Below, one piece after another: positions 18,082 to 27,116 of a stretch of DNA of 64,000 bases (the first letter of the stretch is position 1; each line of letters starts with the position of its first letter). The translations under genes were made by a program, and so were the position numbers. The stretch comes from DASSFG01 sp035550375 (GTDB lineage: Bacteria > Planctomycetota > Planctomycetia > Pirellulales > JAICIG01): NCBI GenBank assembly GCA_035550375.1, contig DASZPH010000125.1, positions 1-64,000 of the forward strand. Direction: 5' to 3'. The notes beneath the pieces were generated by a model. That model had not been told where the DNA came from, did not search any database, and was given only the letters and a program-made list of their open reading frames with translations.

Positions 18082-18516
18082 GGCCTGAAACTCCCTGGGT
18101 CAGAATCGTGGTCGCCGTTAGGCCAAACCGAAAGCGGGTTGCCACCTCCACCTTCCTGGCGGCCACGCCCTGGTTGCTCACGGCCGGTCCGTCAAGCGGG
18201 GAGTATACCCGTCACAAACCACGAATCAAGCATATTCATCGTATTTTCACCATTTTATCATTATGCTGCTTGCACAGGTCCAGCGGCGCCGCTTTCACTT
18301 ATGGCAAAACGACTTAGATCGCGCCAGGTAACAGCCTGATGAGGCCCGTTTGTTGTGCACTTCTAACGATCGTGGTGATTCCGCAGCCGGCGGCTTCCCT
18401 GTTATGGGGATTCGCGCTGTGGTGCCGATGGAAGTGACAGCGGCCCGAAGAACGGCAGATCCCGTTCCCGCCGTAACTCGCACGCCTACGTCACAAACGT
18501 TTAGGGTATCCCAGCC
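18082..18516. other. Divergent intergenic region (promoters of the giant protein and the BBP7-like gene)
   Basis: The 435 bases separate two divergently transcribed genes and hold no plausible coding frame. The stretch 18225-18275 is markedly AT-rich against the GC-rich background and is the most likely site of promoter elements, but I cannot assign specific -10/-35 boxes with confidence. Regulators of both envelope genes could act here. Confidence 0.5.
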
Positions 18517-19776
18517 GTGAAAACGCGCATTTCCACGACCCTACTTCTTGCGGTTCTCGCCGCGGTTGCCTCGGCCCACGCTCAGCAGGTTGAGACGATT
18601 CAGCGCACCAGCCCGCCGGCCTACCCCGCCAGCAACGGCGTTGCCCCCGTGGGCTATGCCCAGCGCTTCGCCGTGACGGCGGATGGCAACCTCGTCGAAA
18701 TCGGCGATAGAGCGTATCCACAGGGATACGCCGACCCCGACGCGCAGGGACTCGGCGTAGATCAGGTCGCCAACCTCACCTACGAAGGCGATGGCACGCA
18801 GACCCCAGCCAACGGCGCCGCTGGCGGTAGTTGCTGCTCGAATGGCTGCTGCCCGACAAGCTGCTGCCAGGAGTGCTGTGAGCCCTTCTGGGCCCATCGG
18901 ACGAGCGTGTTTGCGGAAGCCTTGTACCTCAAACCGCGCGGCGCCGACGTGGCCAACGCCCAACCGCAGAATGGCATTGGCCCCACCGCGGTGCCGTTCG
19001 GCACGGTGAGTTCCAACAGCCCGACCTACTCGCCCGGCTTCCGCATCGGTGCCACGTTCGCGCTGGACCGCTGCTCGAGCATCTATACCGCTTACACGTA
19101 TTTCCAGGCCGAGTCGAACGGCTCGTTGTTCGTCAATCCGCCGCTGGTTGACCATTCGCTGGTGACGCTGCCGCAAATCGGCACGGCCGCCTCCGACGGG
19201 CTGGCGTCGTTCTCGCGCATGAACATTCGCTTTCAGTTCGTCGACGTGGACTATCGCCGGCTGATCCGGGGCGGGCGCAACTGGTACCTCAACTACGCGG
19301 TGGGTGCTCGTTACGCCAACCTGCAGCAGCTCTTCCGTCAGGCCCAGGTGATCGGTCCGACCATGACGGGCGTGACCAGCAACGTCGGCTTGGATGCCGC
19401 CGGCGCCCGCGTCGGCCTCCTCGGCGCCCGCAAGGCCGCCAATCGGGGCGTCTACCTCTACGGCAACGCCTTCGCCGACATCCTGGTGGGCAACTTCCGC
19501 TCGAGCTACATGCAGGCCAATAGCCTGTCCGGAGTGCAGGGATTCAACAACTGGCAGAACTTCCGGCCGGTTCCCATCCTGGAATACGAGTTGGGCCTGG
19601 GCTGGGTCAGCCCCAACGGCCGCTGGCAGTTTGCGGGCGGCTACTACTTCGCTGCCTGGTTCAACTGCGTGACCAACAGCAACGCCATCCAGGCCGTGCA
19701 GACCAGCAACTACGTCAACGTGGGCAACGCCATCACGTTCGACGGCCTGGTGCTGCGTGGTCAACGCCTCTGGTAA
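18517..19776 (+). CDS. BBP7-like outer-membrane beta-barrel protein
   Basis: Encodes 419 residues starting with GTG at 18517 (no ATG is available before the signal peptide MKTRISTTLLLAVLAAVASA). After a linker and a Cys-rich patch (GGSCCSNGCCPTSCCQECCE, about 106-125) the protein reads as alternating amphipathic strands: FAEALYLKPRGADVANAQ, SPGFRIGATFALDRCSSIYT, FQFVDVDYRRLIRGGRNWYL, YGNAFADILVGNFRSSYMQA, ending with an aromatic residue (RGQRLW) as in outer-membrane barrels. The 'ALYLKPRGADVANA' start and 'DVDYRRLI' motif are typical of planctomycete BBP7 proteins. A porin or structural role in the outer membrane is likely but unproven. The Cys patch could be disulfide-linked. Confidence 0.85.
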   Translation: MKTRISTTLLLAVLAAVASAHAQQVETIQRTSPPAYPASNGVAPVGYAQRFAVTADGNLVEIGDRAYPQGYADPDAQGLGVDQVANLTYEGDGTQTPANGAAGGSCCSNGCCPTSCCQECCEPFWAHRTSVFAEALYLKPRGADVANAQPQNGIGPTAVPFGTVSSNSPTYSPGFRIGATFALDRCSSIYTAYTYFQAESNGSLFVNPPLVDHSLVTLPQIGTAASDGLASFSRMNIRFQFVDVDYRRLIRGGRNWYLNYAVGARYANLQQLFRQAQVIGPTMTGVTSNVGLDAAGARVGLLGARKAANRGVYLYGNAFADILVGNFRSSYMQANSLSGVQGFNNWQNFRPVPILEYELGLGWVSPNGRWQFAGGYYFAAWFNCVTNSNAIQAVQTSNYVNVGNAITFDGLVLRGQRLW

Positions 19777-19789
19777 AGGTGTCAGAGTG

Positions 19790-20444
19790 TCAGAGGCGAA
19801 TGACGCTCGGGCGCGGCAGCCACAATGATGGCATCGAATGGTGCGTGCTCCGGCCAGCCACCATGCCCGTCACCGCAGCGCACCTCCACGTTGCCGTACC
19901 CAAGTGATTGCGGTCGTTCGCGCGCCGCATCCGCCAGAGGGCAAATGATTTCGACGCTATAGACATGCTCGACGCACGGCGAGCACGGCCGCCTGGTAAC
20001 CTGAGCCGGTGCCCACGTGCAGAACGCGGGAACTTCCGCGGGGCTGGCTGAGCTGGGTCATCAGCGCCACAATATAGGGCTGTCACATCGTCTGGCCATA
20101 CCCGATCGGCAAGGGAGAATCCGCGTACGCCGGGTCTCGCAGTTCGTCGGGAACAAACAGCCACCTCGCGTTCAAGACGCGGCGAGTTGCTCGTTCACCA
20201 TGGCCGGACGTTTGCGAGACGCTTCCTCTTCCCGAGGGTCGTCGAGTGGCGAAGATGGTGCGGCCGGTTTTCGCTCATCGGGCCTAGGTGCCCGCTCGGG
20301 CTTTCCAGGGATTCGCCTGTTCGGTTGCATCAGATTGTCCTGCCAAGATCCGTGCCAAGACCTCGCCGAAGCAACAACGAGTATGAGAAGCGTCGACGCG
20401 AGAAGCAGCAGCCCCAACGATCGCCTTCCGGCCCATGATGCCAT
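19790..20444 (-). pseudogene. pcm: Decayed protein-L-isoaspartate O-methyltransferase gene with N-terminal membrane anchor
   Basis: The frame from ATG 20444 gives a signal anchor (LGLLLLASTLLILVVASARS) and then SRKRPAMVNEQLAAS, similar to the 'RMVxEQLxARG' start of the enzyme, but it stops at 20172. In other frames the rest follows: LFVPDELRDPAYADSPLPIG with YGQTM, an in-frame TGA at 20083-20085, QPYIVALMTQL, VLHVGTGSGYQAAVLA (SAM motif I), then after a shift HVYSVEI and GYGNVEVRCGDGHGGWPEHA and PFDAIIVAAAPE. At least two frameshifts and one nonsense codon separate these pieces, and the C-terminus is missing. The intact enzyme would methylate isoaspartyl residues for protein repair; the anchor implies an exported version. 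The gene is clearly dead. Confidence 0.75.
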
Positions 20445-20532
20445 AAATATCGGCCCGCTCAGAGACTCCTTTCACTTAGTTTATACAGTAGTTTCTAGCA
20501 CTTTATGCAGCCCGTGCAGTTTGCCGGCCGTA

Positions 20533-21648
20533 GTGATATCAAAGCGAATCCGTGTCGGAGATCGCGTGACCATCTACCCACGCGGTCGAAAGCAGATCTA
20601 TGTGGCCGACTTCTGGCATCGTGGCAAACACTGCCGCCAGTCGCTGGCCACCAGCAATCAAAAAGTCGCTCGCCAAGAAGCTATCCAGTTCGAAGGCCGC
20701 CTCGCTAACGGGGACTTCGGTCAGAAGTCAGTGACCAAGACGCTAGCGGAGGCGGTCGACGCCTTCGTGCGTCATCGCGAGACGGAGGGTCGCCGCCGGA
20801 AAACGGTCGTGAAGTACCGCGGCTTCCTCGAATCCTTTGTTGCCTTTGCCTGCGCCCACGGCATCACCAAGCCGAGCGACGTGACGGCGCTTCAGATCGA
20901 TGAGTTTCGTGCCCAGCGCCGACCGACGCACAGCCCGAAGTCGATGCACAACGAGGGCGTGATGCTCAAATGTTTCTTCCGTTATTGCCGGGTGCGGAAA
21001 CTCGTGCTGGAGAATCCGATGCCGAGATGGTGTTCAAAAAGCCGATCTCAGCGCCGCGGGGTGGGCCGAACCTGGAACAAATCGAGAGCATCCTGGCGGC
21101 GGTAGCGAACCGCGCTACACGCAACTGGCTCTGCTGGCTTTCAGCGGCTTGCGTTCGGGGGAGATGTCGACCTCAAAGGAAACTGGATCAACGTCGAGTC
21201 CCGAGTAGGCGCGGAAACCAAGACCGGCCGCTCGCGCAAGGTGCCGATCCATCCGCGGCTGCGTCCGCTGCTGGAGGCGATGGCGACGCCAAAACGCAGC
21301 TGGTTTTTCGAGTCGCCTCCGTCCCCCAAGTACCCGCAGGGCGGGCACTATATAAATGTCAAACATCTGAACGACGAATTCGTACCGCTGCTCAAGAAGT
21401 TAGGGCTGCGGGCCGGGCGCCAGGACGGCTTCACGATTCACTCGTTACGGCACTCGTTTGAGACGATATGCGTCAACGCGGGGATTCCGCAGCGCGTGAT
21501 CGATACCTGGATGGGGCACTGGTCGGATCGTTCGATGGCCAGCGTCTACTACCGCTTGCGCGATGAGGATTCGCAGCGGTTCATGAAGGGCGTCCCGTTT
21601 GGGACGGGCAAGCCGGCGGCCGATGCCGGCGACAAGGAGGTCAACTAA
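20533..21648 (+). pseudogene. Decayed tyrosine recombinase / phage-type integrase
   Basis: Three frames together spell a tyrosine integrase of about 370 residues. Frame one from GTG 20533 holds the N-terminal arm-binding and SAM-like core-binding domain (LAEAVDAFVRHRETEGRRRK, TALQIDEFRAQR). Near 21020 a one-base deletion moves the reading to MVFKKPISAPRGGPNLEQIE. Near 21110 a second shift gives YTQLALLAFSGLRSGEM with the catalytic Arg, directly followed by a short deletion and another frame beginning VDLKGNWINVESR. The final part keeps HSLRHSF (His-x-x-Arg), MGHWSDRSMASVYYRL (second His/Trp and catalytic Tyr). Catalytic residues survive but are in different frames, so it is inactive. It ends 214 bases from the 3' end of tRNA-Ser, pointing at it, the usual layout for a tRNA-targeting element. 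Confidence 0.8.
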
Positions 21649-21650
21649 CT

Positions 21651-21926
21651 ATGACCAAGGCTTTGAAGAAGTTGATGTTGTGCGTGGCCCTTACGGCCAC
21701 GATGGGTCCCATCACGGGAGCAGCGTGGGCAGACGCTGCTAGCTGGCGAAAGGGTGCGTTCGATGCCCTGGACAAAACCGGGACAACGTGGGGCGCGCCA
21801 AATTGCGCTGCGGCGCAAACTACTGTCGCTAAGTCGTTTGGGACGACGTTCTCTTTTTCAGCGGAGGGCATGGGAATCGAACCCACAACCGGTTTCCCGG
21901 CACCACATTTCCAGTGTGGCCGCTAG
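21651..21926 (+). CDS. Doubtful small exported protein ORF running into the tRNA gene
   Basis: Starts two bases after the integrase stop. The first 30 residues look like a signal peptide (MTKALKKLMLCVALTATMGP, Ala-rich cleavage region). The last about 20 codons are antisense to tRNA-Ser (the familiar 'GIEPTTGF' artefact), so the natural C-terminus, if any, is not present. It may be the 5' end of an element-borne gene cut off at the attachment site, or a chance frame. No family is recognised. Confidence 0.25.
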   Translation: MTKALKKLMLCVALTATMGPITGAAWADAASWRKGAFDALDKTGTTWGAPNCAAAQTTVAKSFGTTFSFSAEGMGIEPTTGFPAPHFQCGR

Positions 21927-21943
21927 CCATTCGCTTACCCTCC
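21862..21943 (-). tRNA. tRNA-Ser (anticodon GGA)
   Basis: The minus strand folds as a class II tRNA. The acceptor stem GGAGGGT pairs with GCCCTCC (21863-21869; last pair is a wobble), followed by discriminator G at 21862. The anticodon stem CCACA/TGTGG closes the loop CTGGAAA with anticodon GGA. The long variable arm CCGG-GAAA-CCGG is typical of serine tRNAs. The T arm is GTGGG-TTCGAAT-CCCAT. The D arm pairs only weakly. CCA is not encoded. A decayed integrase gene lies next to the 3' end on the opposite strand, so this tRNA was probably the attachment site of an integrative element. Confidence 0.9.
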
Positions 21944-22129
21944 GTAATTCTTTGATTTTCAGGTACTTGCGTCTTCTCCTGGTTCGGACAGCGTGACAGC
22001 CGATTTAAAAGCCCTCCTCGGCCCGCTCCCAGCGGACAATCCTTCAAAAACGGCTGGCGACCTCATTCCGGGCACTCGGCTGTAAAAAGTCTATTGTAAT
22101 ACCGACCTTGCTGCGGCCAAGATGTTCGC

Positions 22130-22660
22130 TCACGATCTTCGGGGTGGCGGCGTGTCCGCCCCGGTAGCGGCGGGCAGCAAGATCGTCAACGAAAGAAAGG
22201 CGGCCACTTGTCGCGCCGCCGTCTGGGCCGCTTCCTGAGTCGGCAGATCGAACAATTGCAGCGGTTGGACCTGGTCGGCGAATAAACTCACGCGCCAGCG
22301 GGTGGGGCTTGCCTCGCCAGACGATTCGACGGCGACGGCCTGATACGGCCGCACGTCGCGGGTGCGCTGCCATAGCGGCCTGGCGATCCCCCACCAGCGC
22401 GTGACCGTTCTCTGCTCTCGGTCGATCAACTTGCCGCGCTCCCCCCACAACAGTATCGCCCCCCAAGCAGCCACGGCAAAACCCATCGAAAGCGTGAGCC
22501 ACGGCGTGTCAGAAACCGATCGTCCGCGCGCCCTGGTAATCGTTGCGGCGAGCACGATGCCGCCCGCCAACAACACCAAACAGCCGAACATGCGCACGCC
22601 GAGGCTGAAGCGCTGCCGGTACGCGAGTTGATGGGGATGGCGTGTCGCGATGCGCGGCAT
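22130..22660 (-). CDS. Small membrane protein with two transmembrane helices, part of the vWA/Hsp70 cluster
   Basis: Encodes 176 residues. Two hydrophobic helices lie at about 24-44 (FGCLVLLAGGIVLAATI) and 54-71 (WLTLSMGFAVAAWGAILLW), followed by a soluble domain of about 100 residues with REQRTVTRWWGIARPLW and QAVAVESSGEASPTRWRVSL, a beta-rich pattern resembling membrane proteins with a cytoplasmic PH-like fold. The ATG is directly adjacent to the stop of the vWA gene (no spacer), so the two are co-transcribed and probably translationally coupled. No named family is recognised; a helper of the vWA protein at the membrane is a guess from position. Confidence 0.7.
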   Translation of the reverse strand: MPRIATRHPHQLAYRQRFSLGVRMFGCLVLLAGGIVLAATITRARGRSVSDTPWLTLSMGFAVAAWGAILLWGERGKLIDREQRTVTRWWGIARPLWQRTRDVRPYQAVAVESSGEASPTRWRVSLFADQVQPLQLFDLPTQEAAQTAARQVAAFLSLTILLPAATGADTPPPRRS

Positions 22661-24691
22661 CTACAACTTCGGCAACTGTGCCTCAACCGGCTTTTCCAGT
22701 TTGCGCGGTTGCTCCATGCGGCGTCCGTTCGGTTGCGGGGGTGGCGGAGGGGGCGGGGTCGGCTTGCCCGGCTTCGGCTTGGGGGGCGGGGGAGGCGGAG
22801 GAACATACGCCTCATCAACGCGGAATCCGAACGGATCCTTCAGCTCGCGCTGTGCAAGCAGCGCCCAAGGCGTTCCCGGATTCTCCTGAACGCAGCGGGT
22901 TAGCAGCCGCGTCGCCTCTTTGGTCATCCGCTCGTCCTGGCTGCCGTAGTGCAAGGCTTTGTCGGGCTTGAACTGCCAGCGGTTCGATTTTTTATCGACG
23001 AAATCAGCCCCCTTGGCCTTCATCGTGGCGCAGGCCCAGTTGTACTCGTTGCAGCGCACCATCATGGCCATGAGCCGCCCGTAGGTCAGGTCGTACCACG
23101 CCCGCCACCGGGGCGAGGTTTCCTTGGCATAGGCCTGTTCCAACCCGCGGCCGCCGAACACGGCCAGACATTGCTGCAGGATGGCGCTGTTGTAGGCGGC
23201 TGTTTCCTGCGCTTCGCGCATCTCGTTAAAGAACGTCTGGCCCGTTGGGGAAAACGTGAGGCGAGGCGTCCCCTTCAGCTTGCGTTGCCGCGTCATGTCG
23301 ACCACCGTCAGCACGGCTTTTCGCAACGAGCTGTGGCTTGCCTCGCGCAGATATTCGTCGGGCGAGTTATACTCCGGCTCGTAGCGCCGCATGGTCTCGA
23401 TCGCAAAGGGGGAGCGATCGCCCGGATTGTCCTTGATGAAGTAGGCTCCGCCCGACTCGTGCGCAAGCCGCGTCAGCGCGAACGGCCCCAGCCCGGCGTG
23501 CAGGGTCTCGTACTGGCTGCCGTCGAACCAGTAAGGAACGTGCAGCCGCTCCTCTCGCACGGAGTCCGGGCCGCGATCGACGGGCAACTGGTACGTCTTT
23601 CCATCCGTGTGGCGATAAGAAAGCGTCCCCTGCTCTTTGCCGAACATCGCCGAGGGACCGACGATGTACACAGGAATCACGTTGTTGCGGCAGAACTGCA
23701 CCGCTTCTTCCAGCCGGGCGTAGTCGTTGCCGGATTCGTCGGTCCAGATCACGATCATCACGCGGCGATGCTCGCTCAGCCGCTGTTTCTGATAGCGGAT
23801 CACGCATCCCAGCACGGCCGAAAACACATTTTCGATCCCCGAGGCGTCGGTCGGAACTTTGCGGATCGAATCGACCACTTGACCGTAGTCGGTGGTGGGA
23901 GGGGTGATCTCCTGCACCTGCTGGCCGAAGGCCACGACGGCGCTGGTGAGGGCGCCGGTGGAGGCGCCGCCCGAGGAATCGAGCTCCCGATAGATCTGCT
24001 CCAGCCGGTCGGCCACCGCGCTGCGATCGGGCACGAGGCTGATCGAGGCGTCCATGAGCCAGACCACGAGCACTCGGCTCTGCTCGAGGTTGGTAAGGAT
24101 CTCTTCGGTAAGCCGGTCGACAGCCCCCTCGACCTCCTTGACTTCAACTCCCACGCTCCCAGTTTGCACGACCGTGTCGCTCAACTGGAAACCGGACACG
24201 TCGGCCAGCAGCGGGGGCAGCTCGATTGGGGCCGCAACTTCGGTCGGCTCGCTCACGCTCGTCAACAGCGGATCGTCCTCGACGACTGACGCCGCCGACA
24301 TCACAGCGGACGCCAAAGCATTTTCAGCCTGCTCTTCGATTTCTTCGGCCGGGAGAAAATCGGCTTCGTCGGTCTCCAGAGGCGTTTCGTCGAACTGCGG
24401 AATGACCGTGACCAGCGCCGCCGTCGGTTTGGGAGGCTCGACGACGGCAAACTGAGCCAGCGTCACCAGCACGGCGGCATGGGCCACGGCGCTAAGGATC
24501 GCGCCGCGCAGAACGGCCCGCCGGCGTAGGCAACCCGTGCGGCCGTTGAAACCGGAGCCAGGACCGACGAATGCGGCGCGGCTACTGGTCTGATAGGCTG
24601 CCGCGAGGAGGTCGTCCTCATCGAGCCAGGGCTCAGCCAGATATTGAGATAGTCGAAGCCAAAGCGCCCGCATGGCCCTGATTTCCGCCAT
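22661..24691 (-). CDS. Membrane-anchored von Willebrand factor A domain protein with Pro-rich tail
   Basis: Encodes 676 residues. A hydrophobic segment at about 60-82 (GAILSAVAHAAVLVTLAQFA) follows a cytoplasmic N-terminus. After an acidic linker (about 95-170) a vWA domain starts near 210: VLVVWLMDASISLVPDRSAV carries the metal-binding MIDAS motif Asp-x-Ser-x-Ser, and IVIWTDESGNDYARLEEAVQ holds a further conserved acidic strand. The C-terminal half is helical and includes a segment with cysteines around NEYNWACATMKAKGA. The tail is a Pro/Lys-rich stretch (runs of seven Pro near 630-655). vWA proteins bind partners through metal coordination. The upstream Hsp70-like gene and the downstream membrane gene share its orientation, suggesting a common complex. 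Confidence 0.82.
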   Translation of the reverse strand: MAEIRAMRALWLRLSQYLAEPWLDEDDLLAAAYQTSSRAAFVGPGSGFNGRTGCLRRRAVLRGAILSAVAHAAVLVTLAQFAVVEPPKPTAALVTVIPQFDETPLETDEADFLPAEEIEEQAENALASAVMSAASVVEDDPLLTSVSEPTEVAAPIELPPLLADVSGFQLSDTVVQTGSVGVEVKEVEGAVDRLTEEILTNLEQSRVLVVWLMDASISLVPDRSAVADRLEQIYRELDSSGGASTGALTSAVVAFGQQVQEITPPTTDYGQVVDSIRKVPTDASGIENVFSAVLGCVIRYQKQRLSEHRRVMIVIWTDESGNDYARLEEAVQFCRNNVIPVYIVGPSAMFGKEQGTLSYRHTDGKTYQLPVDRGPDSVREERLHVPYWFDGSQYETLHAGLGPFALTRLAHESGGAYFIKDNPGDRSPFAIETMRRYEPEYNSPDEYLREASHSSLRKAVLTVVDMTRQRKLKGTPRLTFSPTGQTFFNEMREAQETAAYNSAILQQCLAVFGGRGLEQAYAKETSPRWRAWYDLTYGRLMAMMVRCNEYNWACATMKAKGADFVDKKSNRWQFKPDKALHYGSQDERMTKEATRLLTRCVQENPGTPWALLAQRELKDPFGFRVDEAYVPPPPPPPKPKPGKPTPPPPPPPQPNGRRMEQPRKLEKPVEAQLPKL

Positions 24692-24821
24692 TGTTCGCCC
24701 GCGCCCCTCGATCGATTTAGCTTATCCGGGCCGCCGGCAAAAGTCGAGCGCGCTGCGGACTATAGCAGGGAACGGGAACGCTCGTAAATCTAAATGAGAA
24801 CCCAGACTCTATCGGTCAGCG

Positions 24822-26789
24822 CTACCAATCGGCCCGTTGTGCCTCGGCCGAAAGGCACTCGGCCCAAAGCATCAGGTCGTCGTCCGAAAGGCTGTTGTCG
24901 CGCACGAATTCGGTCGTGACGCGGGCCGCGTGCCCGACCAGGCTCGCCGAGACCTGCAACCGTCCGTTCTCGCGGTAGGTATAGCGAACCTCGACCGGCC
25001 AACCGGCGGGCAGGTTGGGAGGCAGCCCCTGAATCACGCATAGGCCGATCTCGGTACACGCGTCGGGCGAGTCGCTCTCCCCCTCCATCACCGTCACCTT
25101 CACGTTGGGCTGGTTCGCCCGGTAGGTTTTGAACCGCCCCGAAGCCGAGTGCGGCAGCGGCGTGTTTTTGGGAATGATGATCCGATTTCGGCGTCGTCCG
25201 GTGAGCGGATCGACACCCACCACCCCCAGGCTGTGAGAGTTAACGTTGGTGACCGAGAAGCTCGTCTGCCCGCTCCCCGCGCCTTGCCTCGCCAGCAGCA
25301 GGTCGGCGTAGAGGGCCGCGCCGTGGGCCACCGCCTCGTCTGCCGAGACCGAGTGGTCGACGCTGCGGCCGGCCAACTCGCCCAGCATGCGGGTGATCAT
25401 CGGCATGCGCGTCGATCCGCCCACAACGACGACGCGGTCGATCTGCTTCCAGGTGAGGCCGGCTTGCAATACGACGATTTCGGCCGTCGTTCGGGTGCGG
25501 AGCACGAGCGGTGCCGTCGCCTCCTCGAATTCGTCTCGCGTCACTTCGACCTTGTGCCGCTTCCCCTGATAGTTGACATACATCGTCGCCTTGCTTCGCT
25601 CGGAGAGCGTCCGTTTGGCCGCTTCCGCCGCGATCCACAACTCCTGGCGCGCCTCCGGGTCGTCGCGCGGATCATCGCCAAGGCTGTCCGTGAGGCGGGT
25701 CGCGGCGAACTCGACCAGCTTTTCGTCCCAATCCTTGCCGCCCAGCCGCACGTCACCATCGGTGGCGATGGCCTTGAACGATTGGTTCGTCATTTCGACG
25801 ACCGTGACGTCGAACGTGCCGCCGCCCAGGTCGTAGACCAGCACCCGCAGGGGCTTGTCGCCCTTGAGCCTGCCCGATCGGTCCAGAAACCCCTCTTGAT
25901 ACCCGTAGACGATGGCCGCCGCCGTGGGTTCGTTGAGAATGTCGAGCACTTCGAGCTCGGCGAGTCTGCCGGCGTCCATGGTGGCGCGGCGGCGCGTCTC
26001 GTCGAAATAGGCGGGAACGGTGATGACCGCCTTCGAAACCGGCCCGACTTTCCTCTCGGCGTCGGCCTTCAGGCGACGCAGAATATAGCTCGAAACGACT
26101 TCGGGGGGCAAAGATTCGCCGTTGATCTTCTTGCGGTAAAACTTGTTCCCCATGTCGCGCTTGACGCATTCGGCCACGCTGTCGGGCTCAAGCGCCGAAG
26201 CGAGCACCGCTTCCCGTCCCACCACCGTCCCGTCGGCGTCGAAGAGCACGACGCTGGGCGTCAGGATGTCGCCGTGGGAATTCGCGATACTGGTGGGCCG
26301 TCCCTGCAGGTCGACGTAGGCGACGACCGAATAGGTCGTGCCCAAGTCGATGCCGATCGCCGGTGGACGCGAACCCGGTCCTCCCGGGCCGGCTGCTTCA
26401 CCCAACAGCAATTCGGCCGTCTCGGCTGACATCGACACACCCTCGTCGTCTAGCAGCGTCGCCCCGGCCTCTAAAGCGTCTCCACCTTCGCCAAATTGTT
26501 CGGCTACTCGCGACACCTCGTCCCGCCAGCCGGCGCGCAGTTTCACCTTGCCGCTCGACACGTCGAACACGCGGGGCCGAATTGCCTGGCAGAATTCGCT
26601 CCAGCGGAGAGTTTCGGGCGGGAGCAGCCGCAACTGCATCGGAGCTTGCCGCCACGCTTCGAGAACGACCCTCTCCGTGTATTCATCGCCGTCGAGCATG
26701 GATGCGGGCCTGCCCACGGCCTGTTGCAAGGGGACCTGCAAAAAGTCGAGACCGTGTTTTTCCAGCAGTAGGCGAAGGTTGGCGGGCAT
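24822..26789 (-). CDS. Atypical Hsp70 (DnaK-like) protein with N-terminal extension and no lid
   Basis: Encodes 655 residues. A unique extension of about 145 residues precedes the Hsp70 ATPase domain. ATPase motifs are complete: AIGIDLGTTYSVVAYVD (phosphate 1), VITVPAYFDETRRRATMDAG, ILNEPTAAAIVYGYQEG (connect 1), VYDLGGGTFDVTVVEM (phosphate 2) and VVVGGSTRMPMI (adenosine). The substrate-binding beta part follows (HSLGVVGVDPLTGRR, IIPKNTPLPHS), but the sequence ends about 130 residues later without the helical lid of DnaK (usual length about 610-640 without extension). It likely acts as an ATP-driven chaperone for a specific client. There is no grpE or dnaJ nearby; instead a J-like protein without HPD is encoded divergently. 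Confidence 0.88.
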   Translation of the reverse strand: MPANLRLLLEKHGLDFLQVPLQQAVGRPASMLDGDEYTERVVLEAWRQAPMQLRLLPPETLRWSEFCQAIRPRVFDVSSGKVKLRAGWRDEVSRVAEQFGEGGDALEAGATLLDDEGVSMSAETAELLLGEAAGPGGPGSRPPAIGIDLGTTYSVVAYVDLQGRPTSIANSHGDILTPSVVLFDADGTVVGREAVLASALEPDSVAECVKRDMGNKFYRKKINGESLPPEVVSSYILRRLKADAERKVGPVSKAVITVPAYFDETRRRATMDAGRLAELEVLDILNEPTAAAIVYGYQEGFLDRSGRLKGDKPLRVLVYDLGGGTFDVTVVEMTNQSFKAIATDGDVRLGGKDWDEKLVEFAATRLTDSLGDDPRDDPEARQELWIAAEAAKRTLSERSKATMYVNYQGKRHKVEVTRDEFEEATAPLVLRTRTTAEIVVLQAGLTWKQIDRVVVVGGSTRMPMITRMLGELAGRSVDHSVSADEAVAHGAALYADLLLARQGAGSGQTSFSVTNVNSHSLGVVGVDPLTGRRRNRIIIPKNTPLPHSASGRFKTYRANQPNVKVTVMEGESDSPDACTEIGLCVIQGLPPNLPAGWPVEVRYTYRENGRLQVSASLVGHAARVTTEFVRDNSLSDDDLMLWAECLSAEAQRADW

Positions 26790-27116
26790 GAGTCGAGGAC
26801 GAACGTTGGTGATCCGGCGCGATTTCGCTATCGCGACAGCCGACCAATTCTTAAACTACACAGGAGGTCCGCAGACAGTTCGTCTGCTGCCCTCCAAAGA
26901 GACGATCCAGGAACCTGCAATGGGCGCGCAGGCAGCGGGCCTGCCCAGTTTTCCGAAACACTCTCTCTGTCCGGCCGATATCAACGAAGATACACTCCGA
27001 TGGAGGGGCCGGACAAGACTTGTTGCAGCCGCGGCCGGCGGCCAGCCTTTAGCGCCCGCCGGCAAAAACAGGACAAATCCACTTTTTGGCAGCCTTCTTC
27101 GGGGAGCGGTTGGCCG
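26790..27116. other. Divergent intergenic region between the Hsp70-like and J-like genes
   Basis: The 327 bases hold the start signals of two divergent genes. I find no credible coding frame: the frame of the J-like gene stays open back to 27000, but that piece lacks a binding site and similarity. No heat-shock inverted repeat of the CIRCE type is visible. The shared region suggests joint control of the two chaperone-type genes. Confidence 0.45.

Noticed and set aside
22949..24289. A 446-codon plus-strand frame opposite the vWA gene
   Set aside because: It is antisense with His/Arg-rich composition; the minus frame has a MIDAS motif and a membrane anchor.
25149..26429. A 426-codon plus-strand frame opposite the Hsp70-like gene
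   Set aside because: The opposite strand encodes all Hsp70 ATPase motifs; the plus frame shows no domain.
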